Source: an uncultured Burkholderiales bacterium
GTDB lineage: Bacteria > Pseudomonadota > Gammaproteobacteria > Burkholderiales > Burkholderiaceae_C
Assembly: GCA_903886485.1 (NCBI GenBank)
Contig: CAISMH010000017.1
Coordinates: 186,001 to 250,000 of the forward strand
Reading direction: 5' to 3'
Length of the DNA: 64,000 nt
Positions within the stretch are counted from its first letter, which is position 1, and each line of letters opens with the position of its first letter. The position numbers and the translations under genes were made by a program. Under the pieces are notes generated by a model. It ran no database searches, was not told the DNA's origin, and saw only the letters and a program-made list of their open reading frames with translations. This document shows, one piece after another, positions 44,030-53,334 of this stretch.

Positions 44030-45945
44030 TTCCAGAACTTGGTCATTTCGCGCTCATCTTGGCTGCCGTGGTGGCTGTGCTGCAAGGTGTCTTGCCGATC
44101 GCAGGTACGTTGGTGCGCAAGCCGCAAATGCAAGTCACGCTTCAATCGCTGGCACGACCCACGGCAGGTTTGCAATTTGCCTTAGTGGCTTTGGCATTTG
44201 GTGCTCTGGCCGCGTCGTTTTTGAGCAATGATTTTTCCGTGCTCTATGTCTCGCAGCACTCCAACTCCTTGTTGCCTAAGCCCTACCAGTTCGCTGCGGT
44301 GTGGGGCGGTCACGAAGGCTCGTTGTTGCTCTGGGTGCTGCTGCTGTCTGTGTGGACGGTGGCTGTGGCCTTGTTCTCGCGCAGCTTGCCACTCGACATG
44401 GTGGCGCGTGTGATCGGCGTCTTGGGTTTAATTTCTGTGGGTTTTTTGTTGTTCATCTTGACCACCTCCAACCCGTTTGAGCGTTTGTTGCCTGCGGCCA
44501 TGGACGGGCGCGACTTGAACCCACTGTTGCAAGACCCGGGCTTGGTGATTCACCCACCCATGCTCTACATGGGCTATGTCGGCATGTCCGTGGCGTTTGC
44601 ATTTGCGGTTGCGGCTTTGATGAGTGGCCGTTTGGACGCCGCATGGGCGCGTTGGTCGCGCCCTTGGACCGTGGTGGCTTGGACGTTCTTGACCTTTGGT
44701 ATTGGCCTCGGTTCTTGGTGGGCGTATTACGAACTGGGTTGGGGCGGCTGGTGGTTTTGGGACCCCGTTGAAAACGCGTCACTGATGCCTTGGTTGGTGG
44801 GCACAGCCTTGATTCATTCGCTGATGGTGACCGAGAAACGCGGCAGCTTCAAAGCCTGGACGGTATTGCTGGCGATTGCGGCGTTCTCACTGTCGTTGTT
44901 GGGGACGTTTTTGGTGCGTTCGGGCGTGTTGACATCGGTTCACGCCTTTGCGTCAGACCCCAAGCGTGGTGTGTTTGTGTTGATTTTCTTGGCCGTGGTG
45001 GTGGGCGCATCGCTCACGCTGTTTGCTTGGCGTGCGCCGCGTGTGGCCTTGGGTGGGCGCATGGAGTTGGTGTCACGCGAGTCGTTCTTGCTGGCCAACA
45101 GTGTGCTGCTGGTGGTGGCCACGGCTGCGGTGTTGTTGGGCACGATTTACCCACTCATCATTGATGCGCTCAACTTGGGCAAGTTATCGGTGGGCCCACC
45201 GTATTTCAATGCGGTTTTTGCGCCGTTGTTGGTGCCGACTGTGTTCCTCATGATTCCTGGCTCTGTGGCGCGTTGGCGTGAGGCCCATGTGCGTGACATC
45301 GCACGTAAGTTGCGCTGGACGTTTGTCGGCGCTGTGGTGCTGGCGGTGCTCCTGCCCTTTGTGTTGGGTGGCTGGTCGCTGGGTGCAGCATTTGGTTTGT
45401 TCTTGGGCTGCTGGGTGGCTTTGGGCACCGCACAACAAGTGCTGGAGCGTGTGAGCAAGCCGGGACGCATTGGTGCATCGTTTTGGGGGCAACACATCGC
45501 CCACTTTGGCATGGCGGTGTTGGTCATTGGCGTGACCGGTGTGAAGTGCTACGAGGTCGAGCGCGACGTGCGTATGCAAATTGGGGATGTGGTCACCATC
45601 GCGCCCTACACCTTCCGCTTGAATTCACTCGACGAGGTGCGCGGTCCTAACTACAAGGCGGTGCGTGCCGATGTGCAGGTGCTGCGCAACGACAAGGTGA
45701 TTGAAATTTTGCAACCAGAAAAGCGTCGCTACTTCTCGTCGGCCATGCCCATGACCGAAGCGGGCATTGACTCGGGCTTCATGCGCGACTTGTATGTCTC
45801 GCTGGGTGATCCGCTGGATGATGCACGTACCGAGTGGAGCATGCGTGTGTACTACAAACCCTTTGTGCCTTGGCTGTGGGGTGGGGTGTTGCTGATGGTG
45901 CTGGGCGGCGTCTTCGCGGCACTGGATCGGAGATACCGCAAATGA
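44026..45945 (+). CDS. ccmF: Cytochrome c haem lyase subunit CcmF
   Basis: A 639-residue inner-membrane protein with about 15 TM helices that attaches haem to CxxCH motifs of apocytochromes. The WWD motif is [20 protein letters not shown] (residues ~230-249). Other signatures are [20 protein letters not shown] near 90, [17 protein letters not shown], and the C-terminal periplasmic domain before the last TM. Conserved His around the WWD region supply haem ligation. It overlaps ccmE and ccmG by 4 nt each (ATGA). Confidence 0.96.
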   Translation: MIPELGHFALILAAVVAVLQGVLPIAGTLVRKPQMQVTLQSLARPTAGLQFALVALAFGALAASFLSNDFSVLYVSQHSNSLLPKPYQFAAVWGGHEGSLLLWVLLLSVWTVAVALFSRSLPLDMVARVIGVLGLISVGFLLFILTTSNPFERLLPAAMDGRDLNPLLQDPGLVIHPPMLYMGYVGMSVAFAFAVAALMSGRLDAAWARWSRPWTVVAWTFLTFGIGLGSWWAYYELGWGGWWFWDPVENASLMPWLVGTALIHSLMVTEKRGSFKAWTVLLAIAAFSLSLLGTFLVRSGVLTSVHAFASDPKRGVFVLIFLAVVVGASLTLFAWRAPRVALGGRMELVSRESFLLANSVLLVVATAAVLLGTIYPLIIDALNLGKLSVGPPYFNAVFAPLLVPTVFLMIPGSVARWREAHVRDIARKLRWTFVGAVVLAVLLPFVLGGWSLGAAFGLFLGCWVALGTAQQVLERVSKPGRIGASFWGQHIAHFGMAVLVIGVTGVKCYEVERDVRMQIGDVVTIAPYTFRLNSLDEVRGPNYKAVRADVQVLRNDKVIEILQPEKRRYFSSAMPMTEAGIDSGFMRDLYVSLGDPLDDARTEWSMRVYYKPFVPWLWGGVLLMVLGGVFAALDRRYRK

Positions 45946-46520
45946 AAAAAGTATTGATACCGCTGGTGCTGTTCATCGGGTTGGTGGTGTTCTTGGCTGT
46001 TGGTTTGAAGCGTGACCCGCGAGAAATCCCATCCCCCTTGATTGGCAAGCCCGCCCCTGCTTTCAGCCTATTCACCTTGGCGGGTGACACCAAGTTCTCG
46101 CCTGCCGACATGGCGGGCAAAGTTTGGATGCTCAACGTGTGGGCCACTTGGTGTGTGGCGTGTCGCGAAGAACATCCCGTGTTGGTCGCGTTTGCCGACA
46201 AAAATCAATTGCCGATTGTGGGTTTGAGCTACAAAGAAATTCAACCGCAAGACGATGCCTACAAGGCTGCGTTTGAAACGAAATTGCAATTGGCACGTGA
46301 GCGCAGCCAAGTGTGGCTCCAGCGTCATGGCAACCCCTATGTGACTTCGGTCATGGATCTGGATGGTCGTGTGGGCATCAACTATGGCGTCTATGGCGTG
46401 CCTGAAACCTACGTCATCGACAAAGCGGGTGTGATTCGCTACAAGCATGTAGGCGCCGTATCGCCTGCCTTGTTGGCTGAGAAAATTTTGCCCTTGGTGA
46501 TGGAGTTGAACAAATCATGA
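45942..46520 (+). CDS. ccmG: Thiol:disulfide interchange protein CcmG/DsbE
   Basis: A 192-residue thioredoxin-fold protein held in the inner membrane by an N-terminal helix (LIPLVLFIGLVVFLAV). It keeps apocytochrome cysteines reduced in the periplasm. The redox pair is WATWCVACREEHP (CxxC with Val-Ala), with the conserved cis-Pro segment VPETYVIDKAGVIRYKHVG. The ATG at 45942 overlaps the ccmF stop; an in-frame longer version lies within ccmF and is rejected. Confidence 0.95.
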   Translation: MKKVLIPLVLFIGLVVFLAVGLKRDPREIPSPLIGKPAPAFSLFTLAGDTKFSPADMAGKVWMLNVWATWCVACREEHPVLVAFADKNQLPIVGLSYKEIQPQDDAYKAAFETKLQLARERSQVWLQRHGNPYVTSVMDLDGRVGINYGVYGVPETYVIDKAGVIRYKHVGAVSPALLAEKILPLVMELNKS

Positions 46521-47008
46521 AACGCCTCGTGGTGCATGCCGCATTGGCGCTGAGTGTGGCGGTGTCGGTCCTGTGCGCTCCGGTCTTGGCGGCAGAGCCG
46601 CGCAACACCAACCGAGAGGCCGCACCGATGGCCGAAGACCCCCAACTCGAAGCGCGTCTGGTTGACATTTCGCAAGAGCTGCGCTGCTTGGTGTGTCAAA
46701 ACGAATCCTTGGCTTCCTCACATGCCGAGCTGGCCGACGACTTGCGCCAAGAAGTGCGCGAGCTGATCCGTGCGGGCAAGTCGGACCAAGAGATCAAGGA
46801 TTTCCTCGTGGCGCGTTATGGCGACTTTGTGCTGTATCGCCCAGAGGTCAAACCTTTGACGTGGGTGTTGTGGTTTGGACCGTTCTTGTTGTTGCTGGTC
46901 GCGGCTATTTTTCTGGGTGTGTATTTGCGTCAGCGCCGTGCCTTGTCTGCGCCTGCTGCGTTGAGCGATGAGGCGCGTGCGCGCGCCAAGCAATTGTTGA
47001 AAGGTTGA
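46517..47008 (+). CDS. ccmH: Cytochrome c maturation protein CcmH (CcmL type)
   Basis: A 163-residue protein with a signal peptide, a compact helical domain holding the redox motif LRCLVCQNESLASSHAELA (CxxC, ~57-60), and a C-terminal TM helix (WVLWFGPFLLLLVAAIFLG). It works with CcmG and CcmF to keep the apocytochrome thiols ready for haem attachment. This is the short form, with the TPR part encoded separately as ccmI. It overlaps ccmG by 4 nt. Confidence 0.95.
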   Translation: MKRLVVHAALALSVAVSVLCAPVLAAEPRNTNREAAPMAEDPQLEARLVDISQELRCLVCQNESLASSHAELADDLRQEVRELIRAGKSDQEIKDFLVARYGDFVLYRPEVKPLTWVLWFGPFLLLLVAAIFLGVYLRQRRALSAPAALSDEARARAKQLLKG

Positions 47009-47009
47009 T

Positions 47010-48338
47010 GTGAATCCCGCACTCGCTTTTATAAGTATTGCCCTGGCCATGATGGCTGTGGTGCTGGTCGTGTTGAGTCTGGCGCTTTGGCGCGGCTCGC
47101 AACAAGGCGCACGCTTGGCAGCGCACCAAGCTGAAGCGGCCAACGACCCAGCCAAAGCCAACGCTGCGGTCTACCGTGACCACATGGTGGAGTTAGATCG
47201 CGAATATGTGATGGGCAATTTGAACTACGAAGAGCTCAAGGCCGCACGTGATGAACTGTCGCAGCGTTTGTTGGATGACGTGGGCACGGATGACTGGGTT
47301 CAACCTTCTGTGTCTGAAGTCGCGCATCCAGCGGCTTCCCCAGTGGTGTGGCACAAGCCTTGGTGGGGCATTGCTTTGTTGGTGTTGGTGGTGCCGGTCT
47401 CCTCCCTGTTGATGTACAGCGTGTTGGGCGAGCCAGCTGCTTTGGACCCGCTGGCCTTGAAACAAGGGGTGGATGCATCCGCCGAAATGACCCCCGAGAA
47501 GTTGAGCGAAATGGCGACCGCCTTAACCCGTCGCTTGCAAGATGAACCCAACAGCATGGAGGGCTGGGTCATGCTTGGGCGCGTCCAACGTGCCCGTGGC
47601 CTGTTTGAGGAGTCCGCGGAGGCCTTGGGCAAAGCCTTGGCAATGAGTCGTGACGACAACTTGTCGATTGAGCGCGCCGAAGTCTTGGCGCAAAAGAATG
47701 GTGGGAGTTTTGCAGGCGAACCGTGGGCCATCATCCAACGCGTGCTGACGGCAGACCCGCATCATCTGAATGCCTTGTTTTTAGCCGGCAGTGCCTCGTA
47801 TGCCGAGATGAACTTTCGCTCGGCCCTGCGTTTTTGGGAGCGTGCCCGCGAGGTGGTGCCCGCTGATTCGCCAGATGCGCCTGAGCTAGACCGCGCGATT
47901 GCCGAAGCGCGCGACAAAATGGGTTTGCCTGCGATTCCGCCACGTGCCGCTGGCACCCAGCCAACCCAAGCGGCTGGCACGGCAACCACCAGCATCAGTG
48001 GGCGTGTGACTTTGGTCAATGAACTCAAAGGCTTGGTCGCCCCAACAGACACGGTGTTTGTCTATGCCACGGCTGTGACTGGCTCGCGCATGCCGGTGGC
48101 GATTGTGCGCACCACCGCAGACAAGCTACCTTTGGACTTTGTGCTCGACGACAGCACGGCCATGAACCCCAACGTGAAGCTCTCCAGCATGGAGGAGGTG
48201 ACGGTGCGTGTGCGTATTTCCAAGACGGGTCAAGCAGTGCCCCAAGCGGGCGACTTTGGGGTGAGCCTGAGCCCCGTCAAACCGGGCAGCAAGGGTTTGA
48301 ACTTGATGGTGCGTGACACCTTGCAAGCCTCGCCTTGA
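47010..48338 (+). CDS. ccmI: Cytochrome c maturation TPR protein CcmI
   Basis: A 442-residue protein starting at GTG 47010. It has an N-terminal TM pair, one at ~2-22 (FISIALAMMAVVLVVLSLAL) and one around ~115-135 (WGIALLVLVVPVSSLLMYS), with the cytoplasmic loop DREYVMGNLNYEELKAARDE between them. A periplasmic TPR region follows (MEGWVMLGRVQRARGLFEES), then a C-terminal beta domain (ISGRVTLVNELKGLVAPTDT). CcmI holds the C-terminus of apocytochrome c. It is the last gene of the operon and is followed by a terminator. Confidence 0.93.
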   Translation: MNPALAFISIALAMMAVVLVVLSLALWRGSQQGARLAAHQAEAANDPAKANAAVYRDHMVELDREYVMGNLNYEELKAARDELSQRLLDDVGTDDWVQPSVSEVAHPAASPVVWHKPWWGIALLVLVVPVSSLLMYSVLGEPAALDPLALKQGVDASAEMTPEKLSEMATALTRRLQDEPNSMEGWVMLGRVQRARGLFEESAEALGKALAMSRDDNLSIERAEVLAQKNGGSFAGEPWAIIQRVLTADPHHLNALFLAGSASYAEMNFRSALRFWERAREVVPADSPDAPELDRAIAEARDKMGLPAIPPRAAGTQPTQAAGTATTSISGRVTLVNELKGLVAPTDTVFVYATAVTGSRMPVAIVRTTADKLPLDFVLDDSTAMNPNVKLSSMEEVTVRVRISKTGQAVPQAGDFGVSLSPVKPGSKGLNLMVRDTLQASP

Positions 48339-48360
48339 CAGCATCTAAGTCGCCCAATAA

Positions 48361-48392
48361 AAAACCCCCGTGAATTTCTCACGGGGGTTTTT
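48361..48392. terminator. Strong terminator after the ccm operon
   Basis: AAAACCCCCGTGA (48361-48373), loop ATTTC, TCACGGGGG (48379-48387) and TTTTT make a 9-bp GC-rich hairpin with A-tract and T-tract on either side. It can end transcription from both sides: ccmI on the plus strand and the response regulator gene, which stops at 48416, on the minus strand. Confidence 0.93.
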
Positions 48393-48415
48393 GATTGGGT
48401 GGAGATGGTGTCGGC

Positions 48416-49009
48416 TTACAACAAGCCGTTCATCCGTGCAAAGTGCAGCGTTTGTGTACGGCTTTTCACATCCAAGCGACGGAACAAGCGCCACAGGTGA
48501 ACCTTCACCGTGTGCTCGCTGATGTCCAATTCGGACGCAATGTCTCGGTTGCTCAAGCCGCGGTCCAACATGACGATCAGTTGCTTTTGGCGCTTGGAGA
48601 GTTTGGTTTCACCGACGGGGGCGGCCACTTCTTCATCGCCGTTTTCAGCCGCAAATAGGCCTTGGATAGCCGCAGAAATCTCGTTCGCAGGGGAGGACTT
48701 CTCGATGTAGATGTCTGCACCAGCCTCAATGCATGTCTCTTCCGCTTCGCCAGCGGGCATGGATGAAATCACGGCCAATGGCACGTTGGCATACATGGCT
48801 TTGGTGTCTTTGACGGCCGATGTACCTTTCACGCCTGGCAGCAACAAGTCCAGCACAAACAACTCAGGCTCACCGTTTTTGATGATGGCAGCTTGCAATT
48901 CGCTGAACTTTTCCAATTCGATGACTTTCGATGCGGGGCGCATACGACGCAGCAACATGGCAATGGCTTGACGAACCAATGGATGGTCATCAATGATGTA
49001 CATACTCAT
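48416..49009 (-). CDS. NarL/LuxR-family response regulator without adjacent kinase
   Basis: A 197-residue two-domain regulator. The receiver has acidic residues D7/D8 (YIIDDHPL), phospho-acceptor D54 (LFVLDLLLPG), the conserved Ser/Thr (VISSMPAG) and Lys (IYIEKSSPANE). The C-terminal LuxR-type HTH (~135-197) has LSKRQKQLIVMLDRGLSNRD and ISEHTVKVHLWRLFRRLDV. A ribosome binding site GAGGAG precedes the ATG on the minus strand. No histidine kinase lies next to it, so its signal comes from elsewhere. It converges with the ccm operon across a bidirectional terminator; no regulatory link between them is shown. Confidence 0.92.
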   Translation of the reverse strand: MSMYIIDDHPLVRQAIAMLLRRMRPASKVIELEKFSELQAAIIKNGEPELFVLDLLLPGVKGTSAVKDTKAMYANVPLAVISSMPAGEAEETCIEAGADIYIEKSSPANEISAAIQGLFAAENGDEEVAAPVGETKLSKRQKQLIVMLDRGLSNRDIASELDISEHTVKVHLWRLFRRLDVKSRTQTLHFARMNGLL

Positions 49010-49050
49010 TTTTATTACTCCTCTAGCAATATTAGTAGTTTAGCCCCATT

Positions 49051-50253
49051 TTAATAATTTAATCCCATGGCGGTTCGAACATCCCGCATGGTTTCTCTGG
49101 CCGTGATGCGAGCTTTTTCAGTACCTGCATCGACGATGTCGCGCACAATTTTTGGGTTCGAGATGTAAGGCTCTGCGCGTTCGAGCATGGGTTGTTGCTC
49201 TCGCAAAATCGCTTCGATGATGGGTTGCTTGCAGTCCAAGCAGCCAATGCCCGCCGTTTTGCAGCCTTGGGCGACCCATTGGCGTTGGCCCTCATCGCTG
49301 TAAACCTTGTGGAATTGCCAAACTGGGCATTTCTCGGGGTCGCCGACATCGGTGCGTTTTTGCCGTGCGGGGTCGGTGGGCATGCGTTTGACCTTGTGCT
49401 CAATCGTGGCGCGGTCTTCACGGATGGCAATGGCGTTGTTGTAACTTTTGCTCATCTTGGCGCCGTCCAAGCCCGGTAGCTTGCTGGCTTCGGTATACAG
49501 GGCCTGTGGCTCGGGCAAGATGATTTTGCCTGTGCCTTTGAAGTAACCATTCAAGCGTTCGCGGTCTTGCTCGTCGAGTTCTGGTGCAGCGGTGATGTAG
49601 CCCAGTGCGCCTTCCATGGCTTTGGCATCGCCTGTTTCTTGGTAGGCCTTGCGCGATTTTTCAAAACGTTTGACGCTGTCTTTGGGCAACTTCGCCAAGG
49701 ACATTTGCACCTTGGCTTCGGCGTTGATTTCACGGCCATACAGGTGGTTGAAGCGGCGCGCCGCTTCGCGGGTCAACTCCACATGGCTGGCTTGGTCTTC
49801 GCCCACCGGCACATGCTTGGCTTTGTAAATCAAGATGTCGGCGGCTTGCAGCAGTGGATAGCCCAAGAAGCCATAGGTGGCCAAGTCTTTGTCCTTGAGC
49901 TTTTCTTGTTGATCTTTGTAGGTGGGCACGCGCTCCAGCCAGCCTAGGGGTGTGCCCATGGCCAAGAGCGTGAACAGTTCCGCGTGCTCTGGAATACGGC
50001 TTTGCAAGAAGATGGTGCAGGCATGGGGGTCCAGTCCCACGGCCAGCCAGTCGATCACCATTTCATACACGTTCTTCTCGATCACCTCGCGGTTTTCATA
50101 GTGGGTCGTGAGGGCGTGCCAGTCGGCCACAAAGTAAAAGCAATCCATCTCGGATTGCAGGCGGACCCAGTTTTTTAGAGCGCCATGGTAGTGACCCAAA
50201 TGCAAAGCACCCGTGGGGCGCATGCCGGAGAGAACGCGTTCTTTCATGTTCAA
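49051..50253 (-). CDS. trpS: Tryptophanyl-tRNA synthetase
   Basis: A 400-residue class Ic synthetase. The HIGH-like motif is SGMRPTGALHLGHYHGALKN (residues ~9-28) and the KMSKS motif is DGAKMSKSYNNAI. Its core includes FYFVADWHALTTHYE and LGYPLLQAADILIYKA, and GEDQASHVELTREAARRFNH, all matching the family. A ~60-residue insert-like region, including VGDPEKCPVWQFHKVYSDEG with two Cys motifs (CPVW and GCLDCK), is seen in many bacterial TrpS. It overlaps the next upstream gene by 4 nt. Confidence 0.96.
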   Translation of the reverse strand: MNMKERVLSGMRPTGALHLGHYHGALKNWVRLQSEMDCFYFVADWHALTTHYENREVIEKNVYEMVIDWLAVGLDPHACTIFLQSRIPEHAELFTLLAMGTPLGWLERVPTYKDQQEKLKDKDLATYGFLGYPLLQAADILIYKAKHVPVGEDQASHVELTREAARRFNHLYGREINAEAKVQMSLAKLPKDSVKRFEKSRKAYQETGDAKAMEGALGYITAAPELDEQDRERLNGYFKGTGKIILPEPQALYTEASKLPGLDGAKMSKSYNNAIAIREDRATIEHKVKRMPTDPARQKRTDVGDPEKCPVWQFHKVYSDEGQRQWVAQGCKTAGIGCLDCKQPIIEAILREQQPMLERAEPYISNPKIVRDIVDAGTEKARITARETMRDVRTAMGLNY

Positions 50254-50921
50254 GGCTTCAGTAAAAATTCAAACGGGCTGAGCATGAGGCTCAACAACTC
50301 AAAGGTCAGGGTCATGATGGGCGCCATCCACAAGGTGTCGACGACTTTCAAGACCACCAAGGCCATCACGATGTAAAAGCCGTAGGGCTCAATGCGAGAC
50401 AGCCACACGGCTTGCTTCCAAGGCAACAAGCCGACCAAGATGCGGCCGCCATCGAGCGGCGGCAGTGGAAACAGATTGAAGGCAAACATCACCGCATTGA
50501 CTTTCACGCCGGCCTTGCAGACTTCGATGAAGTAGCGCTCCTCCACACCTGCTGCAATCAGACCGTACATGGCAAAGGCCCACAAGAAGGCTTGCACAAA
50601 ATTGATGGCGGGACCCGCCAAGGCGACCCAAATCATGTCGCGCTTGGGGTGGTTCAAATGGCCAAAATTGACTGGCACTGGGCGTGCGTAGCCAAACAAG
50701 AAATTGCCGCCTGTCGCCAAGAACAACACGATGGGCATGACCAGCGTGCCCATGGGGTCGATGTGTGACATGGGGTTCAACGTCACACGCCCCATGATCC
50801 ATGCCGTGTTGTCGCCTAGGCGGTGAGCCACATAGCCGTGCGCGGCTTCGTGCAGCGTGATGGCAAACACCACGGGCAAGCCGTAAATCAGAATGGTTTG
50901 GATCAGGTCAGGAAAATTCAC
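50250..50921 (-). CDS. Site-2 protease family metalloprotease (M50)
   Basis: A 223-residue inner-membrane zinc protease of the S2P/rhomboid-independent M50 class. The zinc motif HEAAHGYVAH (HExxH, residues ~24-33) lies in the first TM region, and the second metal ligand is the Asp of PPLDGGRILVG (~155-165). About five or six hydrophobic segments are seen. It lacks the PDZ domain of RseP, so it belongs to the small 'YwhC-like' group of unknown substrate. It is coupled to trpS by a 4-nt overlap, with the yciO-like gene 14 nt upstream. Confidence 0.92.
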   Translation of the reverse strand: MNFPDLIQTILIYGLPVVFAITLHEAAHGYVAHRLGDNTAWIMGRVTLNPMSHIDPMGTLVMPIVLFLATGGNFLFGYARPVPVNFGHLNHPKRDMIWVALAGPAINFVQAFLWAFAMYGLIAAGVEERYFIEVCKAGVKVNAVMFAFNLFPLPPLDGGRILVGLLPWKQAVWLSRIEPYGFYIVMALVVLKVVDTLWMAPIMTLTFELLSLMLSPFEFLLKP

Positions 50922-50935
50922 GGCGTGATTGTCGC

Positions 50936-51571
50936 TCAGAGGCCCAAAGTGCTCAGTGGGCCACGCCCTTCTCGGATGACTTCAGGGTCGCCCCCGCCAT
51001 CCATGGGGGTCAGGTCAACCACGGTGGTCGGTGCCAAGGGACAAGCGCCAGCGTCGATGACGGCGGCGAGCTCATGCTCAAAGCGGTCGCGAATGTCTTC
51101 GGCGTCGTTCATGGGGTCGGTCTCGCCCGGCGCAATGAGCGTGGTCGCCAGCAGCGGCGCGCCGTGGAGTTCGAGCAAGTCCAACAGGGTTTTATTCTGT
51201 GGCACACGCAGGCCAATCGTTTTGCGCTGTGGATGGCTGACACGACGCGGCACTTCCTTGGTGGCTTCCAAGATGAAGGTGTAAGCCCCGGGTGTGGCCG
51301 CCTTGAGCAGGCGGTATTGACGGTTGTCCACCTTGGCGTAATTGGCCAGCTCGGACAGGTCGCGACACAACAGGGTGAGGTGGTGTTTGTCGTCTACTTG
51401 GCGGATGCGGCGCATGTGCTCGACTGCGGCTTTGTCGTCGAGGTGGCACACCAAGGCGTAGCTGGAATCGGTGGGCACCGCCACGATGCCGCCGCGCTCG
51501 AGCAGCGACACGGCTTGTTTGAGCAAGCGCGGTTGCGGGTTGTCTGGATGTACTTGAAGAAACTGAGCCAT
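50936..51571 (-). CDS. YciO/YrdC/Sua5-family protein
   Basis: A 211-residue protein of the Sua5/YrdC/YciO superfamily. In TsaC/Sua5 enzymes this fold makes L-threonylcarbamoyladenylate for the t6A tRNA modification. The core is VPTDSSYALVCHLDDKAAVE, KHHLTLLCRDLSELANYAKV, and TPGAYTFILEATKEVPRR. The motif SSYALVCHL, in place of the KxTxTxYGL-like start of TsaC, points to the YciO branch, whose exact role is less clear. It sits 62 nt after a PHP phosphatase gene on the same strand, in the order yciV-yciO known from gammaproteobacteria. Confidence 0.9.
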   Translation of the reverse strand: MAQFLQVHPDNPQPRLLKQAVSLLERGGIVAVPTDSSYALVCHLDDKAAVEHMRRIRQVDDKHHLTLLCRDLSELANYAKVDNRQYRLLKAATPGAYTFILEATKEVPRRVSHPQRKTIGLRVPQNKTLLDLLELHGAPLLATTLIAPGETDPMNDAEDIRDRFEHELAAVIDAGACPLAPTTVVDLTPMDGGGDPEVIREGRGPLSTLGL

Positions 51572-51633
51572 GAACGTGTGCGCGATGAATTTGTGCGTGT
51601 GGCGATGCAGGCCACGTGGGCACTGGCGTCGAG

Positions 51634-52491
51634 TTATTGAATGCGATCAGCCAGCGCTTCCCAGACGGGGGTCAGCTGACCGGGAAGCCAAGGCAGGACA
51701 CCGAGGTCGATGCGGCTCTCGGTGGGGCTGTGGAAATCACTGCCGCGTGAAGCAAACAAGTCAAACTCTTGGGCCATGTCCGCGTAGGTCACATACTCGG
51801 CACTCGTGTGGCTGCCCGTGACCACTTCTACGCCTTGACCGCCATAGTTTTTGAATTCGGTGAAGAGCGCAAATTCTTCGTTCGGTGTGAAACCGTAACG
51901 CGCAGGGTGGGCGATGATGGCCATGCCTTGGGCTTGCACAATCCATTGCACCGCGTCTTTGAGCGAGGCCCAGCGGTGCGGCACAAAGCCGGGGTTGCCC
52001 TCGGTCAAAAAGCGACGGAACACTTCGGATGTGTCTTGGCACACGCCGGTTTCGACAAGAAAGCGGGCGAAGTGGGTGCGGGAAATCAGTTCGGGATTGC
52101 CTACGAATTTGAGTGCGCCTTCATAGGCGCCGTGAATGCCGACCTTGGCCAAGCCTTCCGCCATTTCTTGGGCGCGTTCGCTGCGGCCGCCACGGGTTTT
52201 GTGCAGGCCTGCAACGAGTGGCTCGTTGTGTGCGTCAAATCCAAGGCCCACGATGTGCACGGTTTTTTGCGCGAAGGTGACGGAGATTTCCACGCCCGTG
52301 AGGTACTTCATGCCGTTGGCGTGTGCTGCTGCCAGCGCGCGATCTTGACCCCCGACTTCGTCATGGTCGGTCAAGGCCCATAACTCGACACCGTTGGCTT
52401 TGGCGCGCGCGGCCAATTGCTCAGGTGTGAGCGTGCCATCCGAAACCACGGAGTGACAGTGCAAGTCGGCGTTGAGGATCGATGAGGTCAC
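51634..52491 (-). CDS. PHP-domain phosphoesterase (RNase AM / YciV type)
   Basis: A 285-residue metal-dependent phosphoesterase. GTG at 52491 (VTSSILNADLHCHSVVSDG) is preferred, 4 nt after the tatD stop; a longer ATG start would overlap tatD by 32 nt. PHP motifs are NADLHCHSVVSDGTLTPEQL, LWALTDHDEVGG, GVEISVT and IIAHPARYGFT, with the final SRGSDFHSP. Homologues (E. coli YciV/Rnm) remove 3' phosphates and degrade short RNA, or act as 3',5'-nucleoside bisphosphate phosphatases. It precedes the yciO-like gene in the same run. Confidence 0.92.
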   Translation of the reverse strand: MTSSILNADLHCHSVVSDGTLTPEQLAARAKANGVELWALTDHDEVGGQDRALAAAHANGMKYLTGVEISVTFAQKTVHIVGLGFDAHNEPLVAGLHKTRGGRSERAQEMAEGLAKVGIHGAYEGALKFVGNPELISRTHFARFLVETGVCQDTSEVFRRFLTEGNPGFVPHRWASLKDAVQWIVQAQGMAIIAHPARYGFTPNEEFALFTEFKNYGGQGVEVVTGSHTSAEYVTYADMAQEFDLFASRGSDFHSPTESRIDLGVLPWLPGQLTPVWEALADRIQ

Positions 52492-52495
52492 CGCC

Positions 52496-53314
52496 TCATT
52501 GTAGGCGGGGCAAGGCCGCGCGCGCATTGGCGCTGGTGACGGCGGCGAGTTCGTCCACAGAGATGCCTCTTAAATCGGCCAACACGCGGGCGATGCGTGG
52601 CAACTCGGCTGGTTCGTTGCGACCTTGTGCATGGCCCGCCTTGCGTTGCTCGGCGGTGGTGTAGAGCCAATGCGGAGGTATGTCAGGGGCATCGGTTTCC
52701 AACACAAGGGCCGAGAGTGGCAGTTCGGTGGCCAAACGGCGCAGCTGCAAAGCACGCGCATAGGTCAGGGCACCGCCAAACCCAAGTTTGAAACCCAGCG
52801 CGATGAAGGCTTGCGCTTGTTGCATGCTGCCATTGAACGCGTGGGCGATGCCGCCTGCCACAGGCGTCTCGCGCAAGCCCTTGAGCAGCCAGTCAGCGCT
52901 GCGGCGCACATGCAAGATCACTGGCAATTGGTGACGCTGCGCAATTTGGAGCTGGGCTTTGTAGAACTGTTGTTGTTTGGACAAGGCTTCGGGTGTGTTG
53001 AGCTCGGGCACAAAGCCATCCAAACCTATCTCACCGACGGCGACCAATCGCGTGTCGTGACGGTGGGTGTGCAGCGCCGCGTCGAGTTGCGCCAAATGCC
53101 CCTCGGTGGCCGATGGGGTGAACAAGGGATGGATGCCTAACGCATAAGCGTCTTGTTGCGCATGGGCCAGCACGCGCACGGCCTCAAAGTTGGCGGCTTC
53201 GACCGCCGGAATCACGCAGGCGGCCACACCGGCTGCCCGTGTGCGCTGGTGCACCGCTGCACGGTCGTGGTCAAACTCGGCAGCGTCAAGGTGGCAGTGG
53301 GTGTCGATCCACAT
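52496..53314 (-). CDS. tatD: TatD-family metal-dependent hydrolase
   Basis: A 272-residue TIM-barrel hydrolase with the metal motifs MWIDTHCHLDAAEF at the start (residues 1-14), VGEIGLDGFVPEL, ILHVRRSADWLL, AHAFNGSMQQAQ and VLETDAPDIPP. TatD proteins are 3'-5' DNA/RNA exonucleases or deoxyribonucleases. The ATG at 53314 is used; a longer frame runs into lolD and is rejected. It is 20 nt after lolD and 4 nt before the PHP gene. Confidence 0.94.
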   Translation of the reverse strand: MWIDTHCHLDAAEFDHDRAAVHQRTRAAGVAACVIPAVEAANFEAVRVLAHAQQDAYALGIHPLFTPSATEGHLAQLDAALHTHRHDTRLVAVGEIGLDGFVPELNTPEALSKQQQFYKAQLQIAQRHQLPVILHVRRSADWLLKGLRETPVAGGIAHAFNGSMQQAQAFIALGFKLGFGGALTYARALQLRRLATELPLSALVLETDAPDIPPHWLYTTAEQRKAGHAQGRNEPAELPRIARVLADLRGISVDELAAVTSANARAALPRLQ

Positions 53315-53334
53315 CAAGACTTCGCAGACCTTGT

